From a virus, in the IMG/VR virus record IMGVR_UViG_3300044970_001715, positions 1-38,322 of that record: a stretch of 38,322 bases of DNA; one strand, 5' to 3'. Positions 6,052 to 12,398 of the stretch are shown piece by piece. How positions within the stretch are numbered: the first letter of the stretch is position 1; each line of letters opens with the position of its first letter. The notes under the pieces were generated by a model, which worked only from the letters and a program-made list of their open reading frames with translations, was not told the origin of the DNA and did not search any database. The position numbers and the translations under genes were made by a program.

Positions 6052-6396
6052 GTGACGAAGCGTCATCGCTGCAACTGGCCCGGCTGTTCGCGTCACGTCA
6101 AGGCGCGCGATTGGGCTTGCCCGAAGCATTGGAACCGCCTCCCGAAGCGCCTCCGCGCTCCGATCCTCGCGGAGGCGCCGTCGTCGCCTGGCGGGCTTGG
6201 CGCGCACGCCGACGCTATCGCGTGGGTTCGCGCGCTTCCGGAAGCGTCGGCGCCGCGCAAGCGAACGCTCCGCATCCGCGCGCTTCGCGCTCAGGATCGG
6301 CGCCGCATGCCGCGCGCGCCGGAGCTTGCGGAGCTCGTCGAGGTCGGGGCGATTCGTGGGCGCGGGTGGGATGCCGGGGTGGATCGTGGCGACTGA
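6052..6396 (+). CDS. Small zinc-binding phage protein, CxxxxC...CxxH type
   Basis: The product is 114 residues from GTG 6052, behind AGGAGA. C7, C12, C23 and H26 (CNWPGC...WACPKHW) form a compact zinc site followed by a basic helix (NRLPKRLRAPIL). This N-terminal module recurs in many small phage proteins. Residues 45-114 are helical and arginine-rich. It overlaps the next gene by 11 bases. DNA binding is plausible from the charge, but not shown. Confidence 0.65.
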   Translation: MTKRHRCNWPGCSRHVKARDWACPKHWNRLPKRLRAPILAEAPSSPGGLGAHADAIAWVRALPEASAPRKRTLRIRALRAQDRRRMPRAPELAELVEVGAIRGRGWDAGVDRGD

Positions 6397-6796
6397 CGCT
6401 CGCGCGCTCGAACTCACGTCCGCCGCTGCGGCGAAAGACATCTCCGCCGTTTTGCTTCGCCGGCACGTCCGGGCAATGACGCGCGGCGGGTTCAGCGCTG
6501 CGGAAATCGCGCTCTCGCTGAGCCTCAGCGAGCCGGAAGTCGCGGAACTCGCTTCGGATCGAAGCGCGCGGGGCGGCTACGTCTGCGCGCGAGGGATCGA
6601 GCTCGACTCCGGCGACGTAACGCATGAGCTCCTCGCCGGTCCGATGCCGGACGCCGAGGTTTTCGACCTCTGCGCGATGGTCGGGCGCCTGGCGTATGCG
6701 CTGAACGCCGCCGATCCTTCCGCCGCTCTTGCGCCGCGCGCGCTCGCGCTGCTGTCGCGGCTTGGTTATGACTTCATCCCGAGGGCTCGTCGATGA
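6386..6796 (+). CDS. Hypothetical protein with HTH-like segment
   Basis: The product is 136 residues. I use GTG 6386; it lies 11 bases inside the previous gene and follows a GGGGTGG stretch. The region about 32-55 (MTRGGFSAAEIALSLSLSEPEVAEL) has the length and spacing of a helix-turn-helix with S-A-A-E-I in the first helix and LSEPEV at the turn, as in sigma-70 region-4-like or resolvase HTHs. The C-terminal half is helical and acidic. It could be a transcription factor; no close family is recognised. Confidence 0.55.
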   Translation: MATDARALELTSAAAAKDISAVLLRRHVRAMTRGGFSAAEIALSLSLSEPEVAELASDRSARGGYVCARGIELDSGDVTHELLAGPMPDAEVFDLCAMVGRLAYALNAADPSAALAPRALALLSRLGYDFIPRARR

Positions 6797-7143
6797 GCGT
6801 CCCGAGTATCTACATTCACGCGCCGAAGGCGATCGACCGCTCCGCGCTCCGCTCGCGCTGCCCGGTCTGCGAACGCCGGAGCGTCATCCTGTCGTTCTAT
6901 GTCGCCTGGTACGGATGGGACTCGACCTGTCTGCGCTGCGGCGAGTCGTGGGCGAGCGGAGAGCTCAAGCCGCGGCCGTTCATGCCGAAATGGCGCGAAG
7001 CCCGGCGCGACGCCGCGCGCGCTCACTGGCGCCGTCTCGGGACGCATGTCGAGTTCGAGGCTCGGCGTACCTGTGAATTCTGCGGAGGTCCGCGCCCGGG
7101 GCGCGCGGATGCGATCCATTCCGCCGACTGCCCCGCCGCATAG
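6793..7143 (+). CDS. Zinc-ribbon phage protein with two metal sites
   Basis: The product is 116 residues, coupled by ATGA to the preceding gene. C23-x2-C26 and C46-x2-C49 make a zinc ribbon around a SFYVAWYGWDSTC strand, a signature seen in a widespread uncharacterised phage family. After it come a basic PRPFMPKWREARR helix and a second potential site (C94-x2-C97, H109, C113). It ends nine bases before the first parS-like site. Binding of nucleic acid or of a host protein is likely but not provable here. Confidence 0.7.
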   Translation: MSVPSIYIHAPKAIDRSALRSRCPVCERRSVILSFYVAWYGWDSTCLRCGESWASGELKPRPFMPKWREARRDAARAHWRRLGTHVEFEARRTCEFCGGPRPGRADAIHSADCPAA

Positions 7144-7146
7144 GAG

Positions 7147-7160
7147 GTTCCACGTGAAAC
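7147..7160. promoter_or_regulatory. parS-like site 1
   Basis: GTTCCACGTGAAAC matches the conserved chromosomal parS core GTTnCACGTGAAAC recognised by ParB. The site begins at the last G of the AGGAGG ribosome site and contains the GTG start codon (7154) of the next gene. Confidence 0.75.
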
Positions 7161-7654
7161 TGTTTCGAGACATCGGCGCGCGCATTGCCGCCGTCTGGTC
7201 CGCGCTCTGGTCCGGCTACCCGTCCGGCGGCTATGCCGCACCGTCGCCGGGCGAGCCGTTCGTCTATGGAATCGACATGGCCTCGCGCCCGCCCGAGACG
7301 CGGGTCGAGCTTTTCGCTTCCGATGCCGGTGGCCGCGAGCTCCGCGTCGAGCTCGTCGGCCGCTACCTCTCGCCCGGGAACATCGATGCGCTGTTCGCCG
7401 GCTTCGATGCAAGCCGGGTCGGATACCTCGAAACCGGGGTCACACTGTCGGCAGGCGATACGGCCGTTATTTCTGTCGCTCGCGTCATCAGCGTCGAGGA
7501 GGTTCACCGCCTTCGGGACATGGTGAAGCGTTGCGCGCCGAGCCTCGGCGGCGTGGTGGTCATGCACGACGGGATGCGGCTCGACGGAAAGATTGAGGCT
7601 GAGCGAATCGTCGAATCGAAGCTCGGCGGTGCCGCCGAAGCGTCGGAGCCCTGA
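7154..7654 (+). CDS. Hypothetical protein whose start lies inside a parS-like site
   Basis: The product is 166 residues. The GTG start sits in the centre of the parS-like site and AGGAGG is seven bases upstream, so the ribosome site and the ParB-type site are physically merged. Residues about 40-115 are beta-rich (ETRVELFASDAGGRELRVELVGRYL). An HRLRDMVKRCAPSLGGVVVMHDG segment follows, then a charged tail. There is one aromatic/hydrophobic N-terminal helix (about 8-20), not long enough for a clear membrane span. No family recognised. If ParB binds this site, both transcription and translation of this gene could be affected. Confidence 0.6.
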   Translation: MKLFRDIGARIAAVWSALWSGYPSGGYAAPSPGEPFVYGIDMASRPPETRVELFASDAGGRELRVELVGRYLSPGNIDALFAGFDASRVGYLETGVTLSAGDTAVISVARVISVEEVHRLRDMVKRCAPSLGGVVVMHDGMRLDGKIEAERIVESKLGGAAEASEP

Positions 7655-7655
7655 C

Positions 7656-7907
7656 ATGGACGGACTCAGCATCACGGCCGCGGCTTCGTTCCTGGTCGCC
7701 CTGGTCGCGCTCGCGCTAATCATCGGCGCGTGGGGCTTGGCGGGGGCGCTGTTCCTCGCCTGGTTCGATCGCGACGGCGAGGTTCAGGCATGGGCGGAGC
7801 GGGCGCCTCATGGCTCGCTCTTGATCTTGCTCGTCCTCCTCTGGCCGGTCCTGGCGGCGACCGCTCTCATCATCCGTTTCAAGAGGTGGCGTCATGGGCG
7901 GGAGTAA
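7656..7907 (+). CDS. Small membrane protein, two transmembrane helices
   Basis: The product is 83 residues, with ATG 7656 one base after the previous stop. Hydrophobic segments lie at about 6-32 (TAAASFLVALVALALIIGAWGLAGALFLAW) and 49-72 (SLLILLVLLWPVLAATALIIRF), separated by a short charged loop and ended by basic residues. The topology suggests an inner-membrane hairpin. It is far from the lysis genes, so exclusion or membrane signalling is as likely as a holin-type role. No family recognised. Confidence 0.6.
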   Translation: MDGLSITAAASFLVALVALALIIGAWGLAGALFLAWFDRDGEVQAWAERAPHGSLLILLVLLWPVLAATALIIRFKRWRHGRE

Positions 7908-8544
7908 TCTCAGGCTGAACCTCAGCGTCCGGGTCGATCCCGAGGCCGCGCGCGCCTTCCGCTATGTTCCACGTGAAACCGACGCGAGCCGGATCGCCTC
8001 CGAAATCCTCGCCGACCCCGATGTTTTCGACGCGGCGCGCGCGCTGGCGTGGGCGCGGCACCGCTACACCGCAACGGCCGGCTATCTCGAAGTTCAGCGC
8101 GCGCGGCCTGCGGCTCTGCGCTGGGAGCCGCTCCCGAGGATTCATGCGCTGGAACGGCGATGGCGGAAGCGGGTCCGCAAGCTGTCCGCCGAGATGGTCC
8201 GGGTCACGTCTCGCGCAATGTCACGCCGGATCGCGGCGGAGTTCGTCCGTCAGTTCATGGCGGCGGCCGTGGTGTGCGAGGTCAGCCCGGAGGCGCCGGC
8301 TGCGTATGCCGAAACGTATCAGGCCGCCATGACGCCGCCGGATTCGTTCGTCGGCCTTTCCGGCGAGGGCGCCTACCGCGCACGGACCGGGATCGAGGTC
8401 GCCTCGGATCAGTCGCGCGCCGCGACTCACACCTGTTCGGCCACCATCCGCGCGCTTGATCGTTCGTCGGTCTGCCCGCTTCCGCCGGAGGTGAGCGTCT
8501 ACATGGACGGCGATCGGCCGACGCATGTTCCACGTGAAACCTGA
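7894..8544 (+). CDS. Hypothetical protein with two parS-like sites in its coding region
   Basis: The product is 216 residues from ATG 7894 (AGGTGG upstream; 14-base overlap with the previous gene). The parS-like sites at 7966 and 8527 are read in frame as YVPRET and as the terminal HVPRET, so the protein begins and ends its first and last thirds with the same tetrapeptide dictated by the DNA element. The middle (RRWRKRVRKLSAEMVRVTSRAMSRRIAAEFVRQFMAAAVV) is a long basic helix. No known domain is recognised. DNA constraint rather than protein function probably explains the repeated peptide. Confidence 0.6.
   Translation: MGGSNLRLNLSVRVDPEAARAFRYVPRETDASRIASEILADPDVFDAARALAWARHRYTATAGYLEVQRARPAALRWEPLPRIHALERRWRKRVRKLSAEMVRVTSRAMSRRIAAEFVRQFMAAAVVCEVSPEAPAAYAETYQAAMTPPDSFVGLSGEGAYRARTGIEVASDQSRAATHTCSATIRALDRSSVCPLPPEVSVYMDGDRPTHVPRET
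7966..7979. promoter_or_regulatory. parS-like site 2
   Basis: GTTCCACGTGAAAC, identical to site 1, is located inside a coding region 72 bases after its start. It is preceded by T, as in the full 16-base parS consensus. Confidence 0.75.
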
Positions 8545-8713
8545 GCCGCTCAGCCCGTGGGCGGATGAGTTCGGGCGCCTGTCGTGTGAGCTCTGCGACA
8601 GGGTGAGCGAGACAGAGGAATCGGCGGCGCTTGCTTCCGGGTGGGCGGTTACATGGGACGGGGCGATTTGCCCCGGATGCTGCGAAAAACTGAAAGAGGA
8701 GCGTTCCACGTGA
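8525..8713 (+). CDS. Small CxxC-CxxC zinc protein starting at a parS-like site
   Basis: The product is 62 residues if ATG 8525 is used, or 59 from the GTG inside the site (8534). Neither has a strong ribosome site, and the gene overlaps the end of the previous one. C21-x2-C24 and C49-x2-C52 indicate a treble-clef or ribbon-type zinc site around an AVTWDGAIC strand. Such mini zinc proteins are common and uncharacterised in phages. The gene ends as GTGA with the next start. Confidence 0.6.
   Translation: MFHVKPEPLSPWADEFGRLSCELCDRVSETEESAALASGWAVTWDGAICPGCCEKLKEERST
8527..8540. promoter_or_regulatory. parS-like site 3
   Basis: GTTCCACGTGAAAC, preceded by T. It covers both the end of one gene (7894-8544) and the start of the next (8525). 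Confidence 0.75.
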
Positions 8714-8716
8714 AAC
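8703..8716. promoter_or_regulatory. parS-like site 4
   Basis: GTTCCACGTGAAAC, followed by A as in the full consensus. It contains the GTG start codon (8710) of the winged-helix gene and begins two bases after its GAGGAG ribosome site. Confidence 0.75.
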
Positions 8717-9255
8717 AGTCGCAATCGAAAGCAACCGCGGCGCTGCCGGCGATCTTGCTCCGGATGCTGTCCGCCCCGGAATCGGGATGGCTCACGCTCG
8801 ACGAGCTCCGCCGTGTCGGGCAATGCTCCCGCGCGTCGGCATACCGGCACCTGTCCCGATTGGAGGCGGTCGGCTGGCCGATCGAGCGCGAGCATTCCCG
8901 GGAAGCCTTCATCGTCGGCGCGCCGCCGGAGCAACGGTTCCGCATCCCGTACCGGCTGCGCATGCGAGACGGGAGCGACAGCATCGAACCGCTTCGCTCC
9001 ATCTCGCCTCCGTCGCTTCCGCCCGCGCCGGCTGCGCCGATGCCTCGCGACCCGCCGCGGGGCGCTCAGGCGCGCGGAGAGGGGCGTCCGTCGCTGTTGC
9101 GGCCTGCCGTGAAGGCGTGCGCGCATTACTTCCCCAGCGGCGCGCCCTGCGCTTTCTGCGGGGCTCCGAACCCGGCGCCGCCTGGCGTCGGCGACTTCAT
9201 CCGCACGGCCGCCGCCACGCTTGCCGATGGTGAGCCGGCGCCGTGTTCCACGTGA
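8710..9255 (+). CDS. Winged-helix/HTH protein starting inside a parS-like site
   Basis: The product is 181 residues from GTG 8710, with GAGGAG upstream. Residues about 10-60 fit a winged helix: LPAILLRML, LTLDELRRVGQCSRASAYRHLSRLEAVGWPIERE, with QCSRASAYRHLSRL as recognition helix. Residues 80-125 are a proline-rich linker. The C-terminal part has C139, C148 and C151 in CAHYFPSGAPCAFCG. The organisation (N-terminal wHTH, linker, small metal site) could suit a replication-origin binder or a transcription regulator. It is the best DNA-binding candidate among the genes around the parS-like cluster. It is not a ParB: no ParB N-terminal CTPase motif is present. Confidence 0.6.
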   Translation: MKQSQSKATAALPAILLRMLSAPESGWLTLDELRRVGQCSRASAYRHLSRLEAVGWPIEREHSREAFIVGAPPEQRFRIPYRLRMRDGSDSIEPLRSISPPSLPPAPAAPMPRDPPRGAQARGEGRPSLLRPAVKACAHYFPSGAPCAFCGAPNPAPPGVGDFIRTAAATLADGEPAPCST

Positions 9256-9258
9256 AAC
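9245..9258. promoter_or_regulatory. parS-like site 5 (full 16-base consensus)
   Basis: GTTCCACGTGAAAC, flanked by T and A, so that 9244-9259 reads TGTTCCACGTGAAACA, a complete match to the TGTTnCACGTGAAACA consensus. It overlaps the stop codon of the winged-helix gene and lies just before the GGGAGG of the next. Confidence 0.8.
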
Positions 9259-9269
9259 AGGGAGGCGAC

Positions 9270-9605
9270 ATGCTTTCGACTATCGAACTCGCGATCATCC
9301 TTCACGCGCTCGGCTTGGATCAGTACGGCGGCGGCGAGTCCTATCGGCGCCGCTACGTCATCGGTCCCGGCGGCGACCGTTACCCCGACTGCATGTCGCT
9401 CGTCGAGCGCGGCATGATGACCCGGCAAGAGAACCCGCACGTCTGCGGCGGAGTGATCTTTTTCGTCACGGAAGCCGGCGAGCGCGCCGCGCGCGCCCAG
9501 GCGCCGGAGCGTCCGAAACTGACGCGCGGGCAAGAGCGGTACAGGCGCTATCTCCGGCATGATTCATCGCTCAGCTTCGGCCAATGGCTCAGGGTGTACG
9601 GATGA
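9270..9605 (+). CDS. Hypothetical phage protein
   Basis: The product is 111 residues. ATG 9270 follows GGGAGG by six bases and is preferred to the in-frame GTGs at 9243 and 9252 inside the parS-like site. Residues about 3-70 (STIELAIILHALGLDQY... MSLVERGMMTRQENPHVCGGVIFFVTEAGERAAR) resemble small phage proteins with a winged-helix-like layout: helix, variable loop, helix, strand ending in VTEAGERAAR. The C-terminal RYRRYLRHDSSLSFGQWL is a short motif often appended to phage proteins. Function unknown. Confidence 0.65.
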   Translation: MLSTIELAIILHALGLDQYGGGESYRRRYVIGPGGDRYPDCMSLVERGMMTRQENPHVCGGVIFFVTEAGERAARAQAPERPKLTRGQERYRRYLRHDSSLSFGQWLRVYG

Positions 9606-10096
9606 AACTTCGCGAACCCGAGGAGCTACTCGAAACCGTTCGAGTCGCCGTTCTCACCTACACGGATCAGCCGAACAATGTCGAGGCGTCGCGTTTGGGC
9701 GCTGCGGCGCGCGCGGCAAAGCGCGGCGGCGATTCGATCGACCACGGGCTTTCTCTGCTGTTGGAGTTACACGCGCGCGGTTACGGCATCGTCAGAGTCG
9801 ATCCAATGCCAGCCGCCGAGGCTGATAAGCGGCGCGCGCTTTCGTCGTCTCCGACAGAAATCTCCGCCGCGTTCGAGTATGCGGTTTCACTATGGGATCG
9901 CGGGCTCCGCGCAGACGAGCGTCCCGGCATCGTTCGTCACCGAAGCGTTTTCGACATCGGCGCCGCTGGCGCGACTCGCGTCACGCCGGAGGAGGAGTTC
10001 GAGGTTCCTCTCATCGTGTGGGCGTACATGCTCGGCGCCGTGTTCGGCATCGGGGATCATCTCTGCCGCCGTGAAGTCGCCGGAGGTGGGCCGTGA
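9602..10096 (+). CDS. Hypothetical phage protein
   Basis: The product is 164 residues, coupled by ATGA to the previous gene. The N terminus is helical and charged (LREPEELLETVRVAVLTYTDQ). A mixed central part and a hydrophobic-aromatic helix (EVPLIVWAYMLGAVFGIGDHLCRREV) lie near the C terminus; the latter is probably a buried helix rather than a membrane span. No recognised domain. Confidence 0.6.
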   Translation: MKLREPEELLETVRVAVLTYTDQPNNVEASRLGAAARAAKRGGDSIDHGLSLLLELHARGYGIVRVDPMPAAEADKRRALSSSPTEISAAFEYAVSLWDRGLRADERPGIVRHRSVFDIGAAGATRVTPEEEFEVPLIVWAYMLGAVFGIGDHLCRREVAGGGP

Positions 10097-10164
10097 CGCG
10101 CTACACGACCGACCTCCCGAAATACGGGCTCGAATCCGAGCTATGCGCGGACTTCATCGCATGA
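10093..10164 (+). CDS. Possible 23-residue mini-gene
   Basis: A GTG-started frame of 23 codons overlaps the previous stop as GTGA and the next start as ATGA, giving seamless coupling on both sides. The peptide (MTRYTTDLPKYGLESELCAD...) is too short for a domain. It may be a real micro-protein or just the bridge that lets ribosomes reach the next gene. Confidence 0.35.
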   Translation: MTRYTTDLPKYGLESELCADFIA

Positions 10165-10337
10165 AGGTAAGCCCGACGCGATGGATGACGCCGAGCGGAC
10201 CGTCTGCGGAGACATGGCTCATCCCCGGCACGGTCCGCGGGCAATGGGTGAGAGGCACGCTCCCGAGGATCGAGGAGACGGCCCCTGAGGTTTACGCGAG
10301 CATCCTCGCGGAGGTGCAACGTGACGAAGCGCCATGA
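10161..10337 (+). CDS. Small hypothetical protein
   Basis: The product is 58 residues, with ATG 10161 overlapping the preceding stop (ATGA). It has a basic, tryptophan-containing N-terminal half (RWMTPSGPSAETWLIPGTVRGQWVRG) and an acidic C-terminal helix. It overlaps the next gene by 17 bases. No family recognised. Confidence 0.5.
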   Translation: MKVSPTRWMTPSGPSAETWLIPGTVRGQWVRGTLPRIEETAPEVYASILAEVQRDEAP

Positions 10338-10572
10338 CGAGATGCCGCCGGCTCCGAAATCGAAGCCCTCGCCCGGGTTCGTCGGCCTCCCTCCGCCGAA
10401 CCCGGGTTATCAGTATTCGCCGCCGACCCGCGTCCTGATTCCCGATCCCAGGCGACCGGGGCGAATGATCGAATGCGTCGAAATCGACGGCGGCGCGCTT
10501 TCGGAGATGGCGTTCCTTCACGAAACGATGGCGCTCCCGAGAAAGCCCGGGGAGCCTCAGGGCCGGAAGTGA
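10321..10572 (+). CDS. Small proline-rich hypothetical protein
   Basis: The product is 83 residues from GTG 10321, behind GGAGG. Residues 8-50 are proline-rich and probably extended (PPAPKSKPSPGFVGLPPPNPGYQ). A short IECVEIDGG strand and a helix follow. It is the last gene of the rightward block before the predicted lysis promoter. No motif recognised. Confidence 0.55.
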   Translation: MTKRHDEMPPAPKSKPSPGFVGLPPPNPGYQYSPPTRVLIPDPRRPGRMIECVEIDGGALSEMAFLHETMALPRKPGEPQGRK

Positions 10573-10573
10573 C

Positions 10574-10602
10574 TCGACGCGCGCGCGCCGTGGTGTTGTA
10601 AT
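10574..10602 (+). promoter_or_regulatory. Candidate promoter of the lysis cassette
   Basis: TCGACG, 17 bases, TGTAAT, with TGT before the -10 (extended). Four and five of six consensus positions match. It lies in the 54-base gap before the endolysin and would start near 10609, just ahead of the GGAGG at 10614. Confidence 0.5.
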
Positions 10603-10626
10603 GCGCCAACTTCGGAGGGCGCAGAC

Positions 10627-11079
10627 ATGGGATTCAAGCTGAGCGATCGATCGATTTCCCGCCTCGACGGCGTGCATTCCGAATTGCGCGCGATCGTGAC
10701 GGATGCGGCGGCGCGCTGCCCGTTTTCGTTCATCGTGACGGAGGGCGTTCGCACGAAAGAGAGACAAGCCGAGCTCTACGCGCAGGGCCGGACCAAGCCC
10801 GGGAAAAAGGTGACGTGGAGCATGGACTCCCGTCATCTCCGCAGCGGCCCCGACAGCACGGGAAAAGCGGTTGACCTCTGCCCCTGCGACGCGAAAGGCA
10901 ATCCGCTATGGGAGGATCGCGCGAAGTTCCTCGCCCTCGGGAAGCTCATGTTCTCGATCGCGGCGGAGCGCGGCATCCGTATTCGGTGGGGCTACGATTG
11001 GGACGGCGACGGAATCACGATGGAAGCGGGTGAGTATGACGGCCCGCATTTCGAGTTGGTCCGCGCGGTCTATCCCTGA
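10627..11079 (+). CDS. Endolysin, M15-family peptidoglycan peptidase
   Basis: The product is 150 residues, behind GGAGG. It has the M15 (VanY / L-alanyl-D-glutamate peptidase) zinc site: SRH with H70, GKAVD with D83 and GPHFEL with H141. The substrate-pocket pattern SEGVRT appears as TEGVRT near 38-43. These enzymes cut the peptide stem of cell-wall murein during host lysis. There is no signal peptide, so release requires a holin, and two membrane proteins follow immediately. Length and motif order are normal for phage T5/phi-type endolysins. Confidence 0.88.
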   Translation: MGFKLSDRSISRLDGVHSELRAIVTDAAARCPFSFIVTEGVRTKERQAELYAQGRTKPGKKVTWSMDSRHLRSGPDSTGKAVDLCPCDAKGNPLWEDRAKFLALGKLMFSIAAERGIRIRWGYDWDGDGITMEAGEYDGPHFELVRAVYP

Positions 11080-11104
11080 GGCGCAACCTATGGACGGGGG
11101 GAAC

Positions 11105-11512
11105 ATGGGCGCATTTTTCAAGATGGCCGTTTCTGCGGCCTCACTCGCTCTCGGCGTCGATGGTGCCGCGGCGATTGTCTCGCATGCCGGCGCCGCGTCC
11201 TGGACGGTGCCGGTTTCTGTTTTCGGCGGCGCGGCGATTGGTGCCGGCGTCTCGCTGCTGTTCGGCGATCCTGTCCGGACTCGCCGCGCGCTATGGGCGC
11301 AGATCGTGGGCGCATGGATACTCGGCGGCGCCGGTTCCGTGTTGCTCGCCGAGGGTACGGGGTGGACGTGGGCGATCAATCATCCCGCTTACTTCGCGCT
11401 CGTCGCTGCGGCCGTGGTGCGGTGGTTTCTCCCGGTGACGATCGAGCGGGGGAAACAAATCATTAAGGAATACCGGCTCACACTTTCCCGCAACAAGGGA
11501 GACGACCGATGA
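11105..11512 (+). CDS. Membrane protein, candidate holin
   Basis: The product is 135 residues from ATG 11105, preferred over ATG 11090 because GGGGGG lies at the right distance. Hydrophobic segments occur at about 35-53, 63-82 and 92-110, with a weaker one at 6-26. A basic C-terminal tail follows (IERGKQIIKEYRLTLSRNKGDDR). Multi-span topology, a charged tail and a position between the endolysin and the spanins support a holin-type role in opening the inner membrane. The next gene is also membrane-bound, so either could be the holin or an antiholin. Confidence 0.6.
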   Translation: MGAFFKMAVSAASLALGVDGAAAIVSHAGAASWTVPVSVFGGAAIGAGVSLLFGDPVRTRRALWAQIVGAWILGGAGSVLLAEGTGWTWAINHPAYFALVAAAVVRWFLPVTIERGKQIIKEYRLTLSRNKGDDR

Positions 11513-11970
11513 ACGCAAGCTCTGTTCTGTTCGATGCCTCGATTTCGATCGGGGCGTTCCTGATTCTGTTGACCATGTATGCGAGGTTGAATGACCTCCG
11601 CGCGGACCAGCGTTCGCCGATATGGTGGGTTCGCCGTTTCGGGTTCCTCTGCGTCATCGGCGCATGCGCGATGCTCATCGCCTCGCCACTGCCTTTCGTG
11701 TCGAAATTCGACGGCTTCGATGAGTTCGCTCGACTGCTGTTCGTGTGGGGTGTTTTCTGGACGTTTTTCACGTCCCCGTATCAAAAGCCGTGGTGGGAGC
11801 TCATCCTCGGCGAGCATCGAAAGGAATCCGCAGGAAAGCCGGTGCGCGCGCGCCTGGCCGACGAGTTCAAGGCGTTGCGCCGCGGGTTCTCGCGAACGCC
11901 GATCGACGAGCGGCGCAGAGGTCCGGACGATCGTCGTGTTTCGAGGAGCTCGCGAGGTGACGCGCGATGA
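11509..11970 (+). CDS. Membrane protein in lysis cassette, second holin candidate
   Basis: The product is 153 residues, coupled by ATGA to the previous gene. Three hydrophobic segments lie at about 7-25, 44-65 and 72-92 (FARLLFVWGVFWTFFT). The C-terminal 60 residues are long, cytoplasmic and very basic (KPVRARLADEFKALRRGFSRTPIDERRRGPDDRRVSRSSRGDAR). A gene of this type between holin and spanin is common in phages of alphaproteobacteria. Assignment as holin, antiholin or lysis regulator is unresolved. Confidence 0.55.
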   Translation: MNASSVLFDASISIGAFLILLTMYARLNDLRADQRSPIWWVRRFGFLCVIGACAMLIASPLPFVSKFDGFDEFARLLFVWGVFWTFFTSPYQKPWWELILGEHRKESAGKPVRARLADEFKALRRGFSRTPIDERRRGPDDRRVSRSSRGDAR

Positions 11971-12398
11971 AACTCTCCGGCCTCATCATTCCGCCGTGGG
12001 CGAAGGTTCTCGCCCTGGTCGCATTCCTCGCCGCCGTTGCGGCGGCTGGCGCATGGGCTCAGCGCCGCGCCGATGCCGGCGAGCGCGAACGGCTTCGCGG
12101 TGCGCTCGGAACCGCTGCGGCGGAACTCAAGGCGGCGAATCAAGCCCTCGCGGGCTCCGCGCGCGCCTTGCGCATTGTCGATGCCGAAACCGCCGCCGCG
12201 ATCGAGCGGGAAAAGGCGGATCGCCAGCGGGCGGAGGATGCGGCGAAAGTCGCGCGCCGCGCAGCGGCCGAAGCCGACCGGCGTGCGGCGGACTACTCGA
12301 AACGACTCCGCGCGGCGGCAGCGCGCCGGCCGGGTTGCGCCGAACTCCTCGCGGTGGATGTCGAGGAGGTTTGCGGTATCAGCGGGGAATCGAAATGA
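11967..12398 (+). CDS. Rz-like i-spanin
   Basis: The product is 143 residues, coupled by ATGA. A single N-terminal signal-anchor helix (about 12-31, AKVLALVAFLAAVAAAGAWA) is followed by a long alanine-, glutamate- and arginine-rich coiled coil to about residue 120, and a C-terminal part with two cysteines. This is the architecture of the inner-membrane spanin subunit that spans the periplasm and fuses the membranes in the last lysis step. The next gene carries a lipobox, as expected for the outer-membrane partner. The sequence itself does not resemble lambda Rz closely. Confidence 0.75.
   Translation: MKLSGLIIPPWAKVLALVAFLAAVAAAGAWAQRRADAGERERLRGALGTAAAELKAANQALAGSARALRIVDAETAAAIEREKADRQRAEDAAKVARRAAAEADRRAADYSKRLRAAAARRPGCAELLAVDVEEVCGISGESK

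Noticed and set aside
7964-8332. 122-codon frame starting MFHVKPTRAG at parS-like site 2
   Set aside because: It resembles the other starts only because of the DNA element. It lacks a ribosome site, lies within the gene at 7894, and is arginine/serine-rich low-quality sequence.
8710-9255. ParB-like centromere binder for the parS-like sites
   Set aside because: It has a winged-helix segment but none of the ParB CTP-binding motifs, so it is not called ParB; binding to the sites as an autoregulator remains possible.
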